Shown in pieces: positions 5,777 through 11,077 of a stretch of DNA of 11,077 bases. The DNA comes from Granulicella sp. (GTDB taxonomy: Bacteria > Acidobacteriota > Terriglobia > Terriglobales > Acidobacteriaceae): NCBI GenBank assembly GCA_003133205.1, contig PKWK01000104.1, positions 1 through 11,077 of the forward strand, read 5' to 3'. The translations under genes were made by a program, and so were the position numbers. Within the stretch, counting starts at the first letter, position 1, and each line of letters starts with the position of its first letter. The notes under the pieces are model-generated. The model worked only from the letters and a program-made list of their open reading frames with translations. It was not told the origin of the DNA and ran no database searches.

Positions 5777-8686
5777 ATGCGTCTCCGGTATGTTCTGCTT
5801 GCCGTTCTTCTGTCTGTCTCCCTCTTCCTCGTACGACCGGCGGCCGGCCAAGCGGAATCGGGGCCAGACGCCAACTTCTCTCTGAGCGGCACGTGGCAGT
5901 TTGCCTTTGCGCCTCACGCCGCGGACGCGGAGGCTCTCTCCAATTTCTATAAGCCGAACGCCGACCTGAAGGCCTTTCACGACACGCCCGTGCCATCGAA
6001 CTGGGCAATGCAGGGCTACGAGGAACCGGTGTACAAGCCCTTCAAGACCGAGGCCAGCGAAGGCTTTTACACGCGCACCTTCACCCTTCCGGCGGCGTGG
6101 AAAGGCAGGCGCGTTCTGCTCCATTTCGGCGGCGTGTGGTCCTCCGCCGAGGTTTGGGTCAACGGCACAAATATGGGGCGGCACGACAGCGGCTTCACCA
6201 GTTTTGCGATGGACGTCAGCAAGAATCTGCTGTTCGGCGCCGAGAACCGCATCGCCGTCCGGGTGCGCCAAGAGACCCACGACTACCTCTTCGATACCAA
6301 TGACGACTGGTCGCTGGGAGGGATCTACCGCGATGTATGGCTTGAATCGATGCCTGCGACGCGGTGGATCACGAACGTCGAAGTCCGCACGACATTTGAC
6401 TATCAGTTCCGTGATGCGGATCTAGCGATACGTACGCTCGTCAACGATTCGCGGATGTGGCCCATGAAGGCCGATCCGCCCTTCGACTACGAGATGCGCT
6501 TCCGCCTCTCCGCGCCCGATGGGACCGTGGTCCAGGACCGAACGCTGAATATCGCCTTGCATAGCGGGAATGGCCGCGATATTCCGGTCACGATGCGGGT
6601 CGCGACCCCGCTTCCCTGGACTGCCGAGACGCCGAATCTATACACCCTGCGCGTGGAGTTGCTCGAAGGAGGCAAGGTAGCGCACTGGCGCACGGTTGCG
6701 GTTGGCTTCCGCCAAATCTCCACCGAAAACGGCGTTTACCGCATCAATGGCCACGCAGTGAAGCTGAAGGGGGTCGACCGGCACGACGAGTACCCCGACG
6801 TGGGCCGCGCCACCCGGCCCCAGGATTGGCTGAAAGACCTTCAGATGATGAAGGCGGCCAATATCAACTTCATCCGGACCTCGCACTATCCTCCCGCGGA
6901 AGGCTTCCTCGATCTCTGCGACAAGATGGGGATGTACGTGGAGGATGAAGTGCCCATGGGCTTTGGCGGCGATCATGCCGCGGACCCCTCCTTCATGGCG
7001 GCCACCTCCCTGCGCGTCTTCGAAACCGTGGCGCGCGACCGCAACCATCCCTCGATTGTGGTGTGGTCCATGGGGAATGAGGACCCGGTGACCGCCCTGC
7101 ACATCGAAGCCATGCGTGCGTTGAAGGGGATCGACCCTACGCGGCCGATCCTGATGCCTCAGCAACGCAGCGAGTTCACGCCGCCAGAGGCCGATATGCT
7201 GGCGCCTCATTACCTGTCACCGTTCGCCTATGACGAACTCGGCGCATCGAGTACGCGGCCCATCCTTAGCACCGAGCATACCCACGCCTGGAGTGCGGAC
7301 GGCGTGGACGGCTTCGGCGGCTTCGAAGATAAGTGGAACGAACTGATGCATCATCCCACTGCGGCGGGAGCGGCGATCTGGATGTGGGCCGATCAGGGAC
7401 TGCTTATCAAACGCAAGACCGATCACGGTGATTCGCCCTTCATGCTGCTCAACCCGGATGGCGTCGATGGGATCGTCAACGCCGACCGGACGCCACAACG
7501 CGATTACTGGGAGACCAAAGCGGTCTATGCTCCTGTCTACCCTCGGATCAGCAGCGCTCGCTTCAGTCTTGGAGATTCGATCGTTCGCATTCCGATTCAG
7601 AATGACTACGACTTCACCAACCTGTCCAACGTAGGGATTCACTGGCAGTTGATGGAGGACGATCGCGAACTCGCCGCCAACGACGCGAAGCTCACTGAGA
7701 TTCCTCACGCCGCGGCATGGCTCGACTTTCCGCTGGGGGCGCTCAAGCAGCTTCATACTGGGGCGACCTACTACGCGCTGTTTACCTTCCGCCGCAGCGA
7801 CGGGTCGGAGATAACGCGGCGCAGCGTCGAGCTGATTCCGAACCAGAGTCAGGTGCCGGTCTCTGCGCCACGCGTCGTTCCGCTCTCGGTAGATCAGGGC
7901 AAGGTCACCGCGGTGCATGCGGGGGCGATTGAATATCGCTTCGACTCATCCTCTGCACGGCTCATGTCGGCTTCGCTGAACGGCAGCCCGATGATCGGGC
8001 CGGCCTCCCTCAACATCTGGCGTCCGATGAACGTCATGGAAAACGCTGTGCTGTATCCCCGGGGAACTGCGCGCAAGGACCTCCCCGACCTGGATAAGTA
8101 TCAGGTGACCGTGGGCAACTGGAGAGTGGAGCGTAACGCAGAGAAGGTACGTCTCTCGGGAACAGCGCTGTGTGTGGTCGATGCGAAGAATCGATTTGCT
8201 GTCGACTACATTTACGACGTGCATGCCGATGGCAGCTTGACAGTGCAATACGCTATCGACCCCAAAGTTGAAGCGACGTTCCTTCCCATGCTGGAGGTGA
8301 CGTTGCCGATCACGCCGCAGCTCTCCCGGATGCGTTGGTTGGGACTCGGCCCGATCGACACCTATCCCAACGAGCACGCTGCCGGTGTCTTCGGCGTCTG
8401 GAATGCGAATGCGGGCAGTCAGGATGCGGCGGGCGTCAAGACGACACGGTGGACAGAGATCGAGCCGCCTGCACCAGAAGGGAACCTTGTGCGGGTCGAG
8501 GACAGTCCGTATGCCCAGTTCGAAAACGGCACGTTACACGTCATCGCGGGGATGGAGGGCCGCGTGATGAAGAATCGGCTGCCGGAGAAACCGGAAGAGC
8601 GCCTGGACGTCACGCCTGGCCGCATCTTTCATGGGGCGTTTACGATTCGCCTGCTGGCAAAGCCAGCGACGACGCCCGCGCCATGA
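5777..8686 (+). CDS. Secreted glycoside hydrolase family 2 protein, beta-galactosidase-like
   Basis: The 969-residue protein is close to the LacZ length. Residues 1-25 are a Sec signal peptide. The GH2 domains follow in order: jelly-roll sugar-binding domain about 32-195 (FSLSGTWQF, LLHFGGVWSSAEVWVNG, WSLGGIYRDVWLE); immunoglobulin-like domain about 197-311 (WTAETPNLYTLRVELL); TIM barrel about 312-590; linker sandwich about 590-690; and a LacZ-type C-terminal beta-sandwich about 705-965 with GLGPIDTYPNEHAAGVFG. In the barrel, GVDRHDEYPDVGRA matches the GH2 substrate-loop motif, DRNHPSIVVWSMGNE carries the acid/base Glu435, and ILSTEHTHAW carries the probable nucleophile Glu500. The reaction is retaining hydrolysis of a terminal beta-linked sugar, with beta-galactose the first guess and glucuronate, galacturonate or mannose possible. 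The LacZ magnesium ligands in DEANIETHG appear replaced (DEVPMGFGG), and the nucleophile context differs from LacZ EYAHAMGN, so this is not a standard LacZ. The stop overlaps the next start. Confidence 0.93.
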   Translation: MRLRYVLLAVLLSVSLFLVRPAAGQAESGPDANFSLSGTWQFAFAPHAADAEALSNFYKPNADLKAFHDTPVPSNWAMQGYEEPVYKPFKTEASEGFYTRTFTLPAAWKGRRVLLHFGGVWSSAEVWVNGTNMGRHDSGFTSFAMDVSKNLLFGAENRIAVRVRQETHDYLFDTNDDWSLGGIYRDVWLESMPATRWITNVEVRTTFDYQFRDADLAIRTLVNDSRMWPMKADPPFDYEMRFRLSAPDGTVVQDRTLNIALHSGNGRDIPVTMRVATPLPWTAETPNLYTLRVELLEGGKVAHWRTVAVGFRQISTENGVYRINGHAVKLKGVDRHDEYPDVGRATRPQDWLKDLQMMKAANINFIRTSHYPPAEGFLDLCDKMGMYVEDEVPMGFGGDHAADPSFMAATSLRVFETVARDRNHPSIVVWSMGNEDPVTALHIEAMRALKGIDPTRPILMPQQRSEFTPPEADMLAPHYLSPFAYDELGASSTRPILSTEHTHAWSADGVDGFGGFEDKWNELMHHPTAAGAAIWMWADQGLLIKRKTDHGDSPFMLLNPDGVDGIVNADRTPQRDYWETKAVYAPVYPRISSARFSLGDSIVRIPIQNDYDFTNLSNVGIHWQLMEDDRELAANDAKLTEIPHAAAWLDFPLGALKQLHTGATYYALFTFRRSDGSEITRRSVELIPNQSQVPVSAPRVVPLSVDQGKVTAVHAGAIEYRFDSSSARLMSASLNGSPMIGPASLNIWRPMNVMENAVLYPRGTARKDLPDLDKYQVTVGNWRVERNAEKVRLSGTALCVVDAKNRFAVDYIYDVHADGSLTVQYAIDPKVEATFLPMLEVTLPITPQLSRMRWLGLGPIDTYPNEHAAGVFGVWNANAGSQDAAGVKTTRWTEIEPPAPEGNLVRVEDSPYAQFENGTLHVIAGMEGRVMKNRLPEKPEERLDVTPGRIFHGAFTIRLLAKPATTPAP
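8683..8686 (+). other. ATGA overlap coupling GH2 and GH95-like translation
   Basis: The ATG of the GH95-like gene (8683-8685) overlaps the TGA stop of the GH2 gene (8684-8686). No Shine-Dalgarno-like sequence is visible just before it. This arrangement usually means termination-reinitiation by the same ribosome, giving linked amounts of the two enzymes. Confidence 0.8.
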
Positions 8687-11046
8687 CGCTTGATCGACGC
8701 CGCTTTCTGACCCTGTCGGCCGCCGCGGCTTTGCCTCTGCGAGGGCGGGTCGAAGCTGCGCCGAATGGCTTGCACGGGGGCGACGGCACACAGTCGTTTC
8801 TGCTGCGCGACGAGGTAGACTGGCCGACTTTCCTGGGCCGCCACGACCTGCTTTGGGATGTGATGCCCACGAAGTGGAGCGAGTCGCCGTTTCTCGGGAA
8901 CGGGCGGCTGGCCATGTCGATGCAGGCCCAGGCGGGCGAAAACGCCGTGCGGTTTGCGGTCGATAATGTCGACGTCTTCGACCGGAGAGACCAGAGCTGG
9001 GGTTCGGTTGCCTATAGTCGCAGCCGCTATCATGTGGGCGATTTTGTGCTCACGCCTGCCGGCAAGATCACCGGCGTGCAGATGCGCCTGAAACTGCACG
9101 ATGCCGAACTTGCGGGCACGATCGTGACGTCAGAGGGAACGATTCGCTTCAGGGCGTTTGTTCACGCGGAACGCATGATCGCTGTGGTCGACTTGGAGAC
9201 GGCGCCGGGCGAATCAGGCGCCAAGTGGGAATGGCGCGGCGCAGAGGCCGTGTCCAGCAGGAAGCCGGTACGCGACGCGCGGGGGCAGGCCGACTACGAG
9301 AAGCTCTATGGCCATCCCGTCAGGATCTGGGTCGATAACCCGCCCCCCACACGCACTCGTCGCAACAACGTTGAAGAGCACACGCAGACTCTGCTGGCGG
9401 GCGGCGCCTATTCCACCGCGTGGGAGGATAGAGCCGCTGCGTCCTCGCGTCGGACTCTGTTCGTGAGCTGCATCATGTCGTGGCCTGGCGTCGAGTCTTC
9501 CGAGGAGGCGGTTGCGGAGGTTCGCAGCGCACGGAATGTGGGATTCGACCGGCTACTGGAGACCCATCGAAGCTGGTGGCATGCGTACTATCCTCAGAGC
9601 TTTCTATCGATGCCCGACACGCGGCTTGAGAGCTTCTACTGGATCCAGATGTACAAGTACGGGTGCGCGTCTCCCAAGAGAATCGGAGTGATCGATACCC
9701 ACGGGCCTTGGCTGCAGCCGACATCGTGGCCCTACATTACCTGGAACCTGAACACTCAGATCGCATACTGGGCGTTGCAGCCGAGCAATCGATGCGAGTT
9801 GGCGGAAGGCGTCTTTCGGACGCTGGATACTCACTTCGCAACCCTCCGCCAAAACGCGGCGAAGTTCTCCAGACAATGGGACGTGGCTGCGCTTGGCCAT
9901 TGCTCCCAGCAGGATCTGGACGCTCCGCTTGCCGCCGACGCGCGGTATGAGCGCGAGTGGGGCAACCTGCTCTGGATCTGCCACAATTACTGGCTGCAAT
10001 ACCGCTTCACGATGGATGATCGGATGCTGCGCGACCGTCTCCTTCCGTTGCTCCAACGCGCTGTGGCGTTCTATCTGCCGGTGCTGGAAGAAGGAGGCGA
10101 CCGAAGACTGCATCTGCCTCCCACGTATTCACCGGAGACCGACACGACGCGCGACTGCAACTACGACCTCGCCTTACTGCGGTGGGCGTGCGGCGCGCTG
10201 GTGAAAGGGTGCCGGCGGTTGAATCTACAGGATCCTCGCAGGCAGAAATGGCAGGATGTGTCGCAGCGGCTCGTGGACTATCCCGTGGATGAGCACGGAT
10301 TTCGCATCGGCGCAGATCTGCCTGCGGTTGCGCACCGTCACTTCTCTCACCTGCTGATGATCTACCCGTTGCACCTGGTGAACTGGGACGATGTCTCGGC
10401 GAGGCCGCTCATCGAAAAGTCCGTGGAGTTCTGGTATTCGGCGGCGCGCACGGGCAAAGCGGATTCCGGATTTACGCTTGCTGCCGGTTCATGCATGTAC
10501 TCGAGCATGAATCGCGGAGATGACGCCCTTGCCTGCCTGCAAGCGCTTGTAACTGGGCCGACGAGCATTGGGAGAATCATGCCCAATACAATGTATGCCG
10601 AAAGTGGACAGAATATAGAGACACCGCTCGCCGCGGCACAAGCGTTTCACGATATGGTGCTTCAGAGTTGGGGCGAGACTCTAAGAGTTTTTCCAGCGGT
10701 TCCCTCCGAATGGAAGAACCTTGTGTTCCATAACCTGCGGGCTGAAGGAGGTTTTCTTGTGAGCGCGCGGTTGCAGGACGGGAAAGTATCGTGGGTCCGA
10801 ATAAAAAGCCTGGCGGGCGGGCCTTGCAGCCTGAAATGTTCGTTCCCGTGTGAGCCAGAGGCCATCTTCCACCACGGTTCGGGAAAGAAGCGCCTCATTG
10901 GAGAAGGCCTTTACCATCTTGACTTGAAGCGAAATGCAGAGGTGTTGCTGACTAGCGGTCGCTCGTTGCCTCAGCCGTCCGTGGTTCCCCTGGAGGCTCA
11001 GGCCAATGCCTGCAATTTCTACGGCGTCCATACTCACTCGTCCTAA
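8683..11046 (+). CDS. Tat-exported GH95-like (alpha/alpha)6 glycoside hydrolase
   Basis: The 787-residue protein starts with a twin-arginine signal (DRRRFLTLSAAAALPL), so it is probably exported folded. An N-terminal beta-sandwich with WSESPFLGNGRLAMSM (about 65-80) corresponds to the GH95 opening motif. The helical barrel runs from about 300 to 670 and keeps GH95 landmarks: GPWLQP, WNLNTQIAYW (Asn355 and Asn357, matching the catalytic asparagine pair of GH95 fucosidase), TYSPE (Glu485, matching the general acid), HRHFSHLLMIYPL, and HDMVLQS with RVFPAVPSEW. A short C-terminal sandwich follows. GH95 enzymes are inverting alpha-L-fucosidases or alpha-L-galactosidases, and a similar exo-action on a glycan end is the best guess. 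The segment holding the GH95 base Asp (DGN) reads QNIETP here, with Glu646 in its place, so substrate and even activity are uncertain. The frame opens further upstream to 8335, but that part lies inside the GH2 gene and lacks the signal peptide; ATG 8683 is clearly the start. Confidence 0.85.
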   Translation: MTLDRRRFLTLSAAAALPLRGRVEAAPNGLHGGDGTQSFLLRDEVDWPTFLGRHDLLWDVMPTKWSESPFLGNGRLAMSMQAQAGENAVRFAVDNVDVFDRRDQSWGSVAYSRSRYHVGDFVLTPAGKITGVQMRLKLHDAELAGTIVTSEGTIRFRAFVHAERMIAVVDLETAPGESGAKWEWRGAEAVSSRKPVRDARGQADYEKLYGHPVRIWVDNPPPTRTRRNNVEEHTQTLLAGGAYSTAWEDRAAASSRRTLFVSCIMSWPGVESSEEAVAEVRSARNVGFDRLLETHRSWWHAYYPQSFLSMPDTRLESFYWIQMYKYGCASPKRIGVIDTHGPWLQPTSWPYITWNLNTQIAYWALQPSNRCELAEGVFRTLDTHFATLRQNAAKFSRQWDVAALGHCSQQDLDAPLAADARYEREWGNLLWICHNYWLQYRFTMDDRMLRDRLLPLLQRAVAFYLPVLEEGGDRRLHLPPTYSPETDTTRDCNYDLALLRWACGALVKGCRRLNLQDPRRQKWQDVSQRLVDYPVDEHGFRIGADLPAVAHRHFSHLLMIYPLHLVNWDDVSARPLIEKSVEFWYSAARTGKADSGFTLAAGSCMYSSMNRGDDALACLQALVTGPTSIGRIMPNTMYAESGQNIETPLAAAQAFHDMVLQSWGETLRVFPAVPSEWKNLVFHNLRAEGGFLVSARLQDGKVSWVRIKSLAGGPCSLKCSFPCEPEAIFHHGSGKKRLIGEGLYHLDLKRNAEVLLTSGRSLPQPSVVPLEAQANACNFYGVHTHSS

Positions 11047-11061
11047 GTTGCCGACTTAGGG
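11041..11061 (+). terminator. Short hairpin overlapping the last stop codon, possible terminator
   Basis: CCTAAGT (11042-11048) and ACTTAGG (11054-11060) form a perfect 7-bp stem with a 5-base loop, TGCCG, extendable by a T-G pair. The TAA stop lies inside the left arm. No T-run follows, so it is not a classic intrinsic terminator. It may slow decay of the message or be chance. Confidence 0.35.
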
Positions 11062-11077
11062 AAGCTCTGCGCAGGTA

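Noticed and set aside
5660..6280. Minus-strand open frame of 206 codons opposite the esterase end and GH2 start
   Set aside because: It is antisense to well-supported coding sequence, with no family resemblance. The same holds for minus-strand frames at 6638-7210, 7217-7918, 8629-9099 and 9604-10113.
8335..8682. N-terminal extension of the GH95-like frame
   Set aside because: It lies wholly within the GH2 C-terminal domain and would put the Tat signal in the middle of the protein.

Overview
The window reads as part of a glycan-use locus from a high-GC member of the Acidobacteriota, most likely a soil Terriglobia relative. This assignment is an inference. It rests on the left-hand gene, a very long Oar-type TonB-dependent receptor with an N-terminal carboxypeptidase-regulatory-like domain and no visible SusD partner, a class strongly expanded in that phylum. 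It also rests on the set of exported carbohydrate enzymes beside it. No rRNA, tRNA, CRISPR array or insertion sequence was seen.

Layout: (1) 3373 down to the left edge, minus strand: an outer-membrane receptor starting at a GTG and open for 1,124 codons, with its C-terminus outside the window. (2) 3374-3539: a 166-bp divergent control region with an AT-rich, repeat-bearing patch next to the regulator. (3) 3540-4367, plus: an AraC/XylS regulator with an N-terminal cupin-like sensor domain. (4) 4519-5700, plus: a secreted alpha/beta-hydrolase of the esterase D/Fes (CE1-like) type with a small extra C-terminal domain. A candidate promoter lies in front of it. (5) 5777-8686, plus: a secreted LacZ-sized GH2 glycosidase. 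(6) 8683-11046, plus: a Tat-exported GH95-like (alpha/alpha)6 glycosidase whose start overlaps the GH2 stop as ATGA. (7) A small hairpin overlaps the last stop codon. Nearly all the DNA is coding.

How the genes may work together (inference): the regulator senses a sugar and controls the divergent receptor gene and the enzyme genes. The receptor takes up an oligosaccharide across the outer membrane. The esterase removes ester groups, and the GH2 and GH95-like enzymes remove terminal sugars in turn. A beta-galactosidase-type GH2, an alpha-fucosidase/alpha-galactosidase-type GH95 relative and an esterase would fit an O-acetylated fucogalactosyl side chain such as that of xyloglucan. The sequence alone does not fix the substrate, and both glycosidases depart from the textbook members of their families at or near the active site. 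Those departures, with the compact locus architecture, are the most interesting things here. No clearly unprecedented system was recognised.
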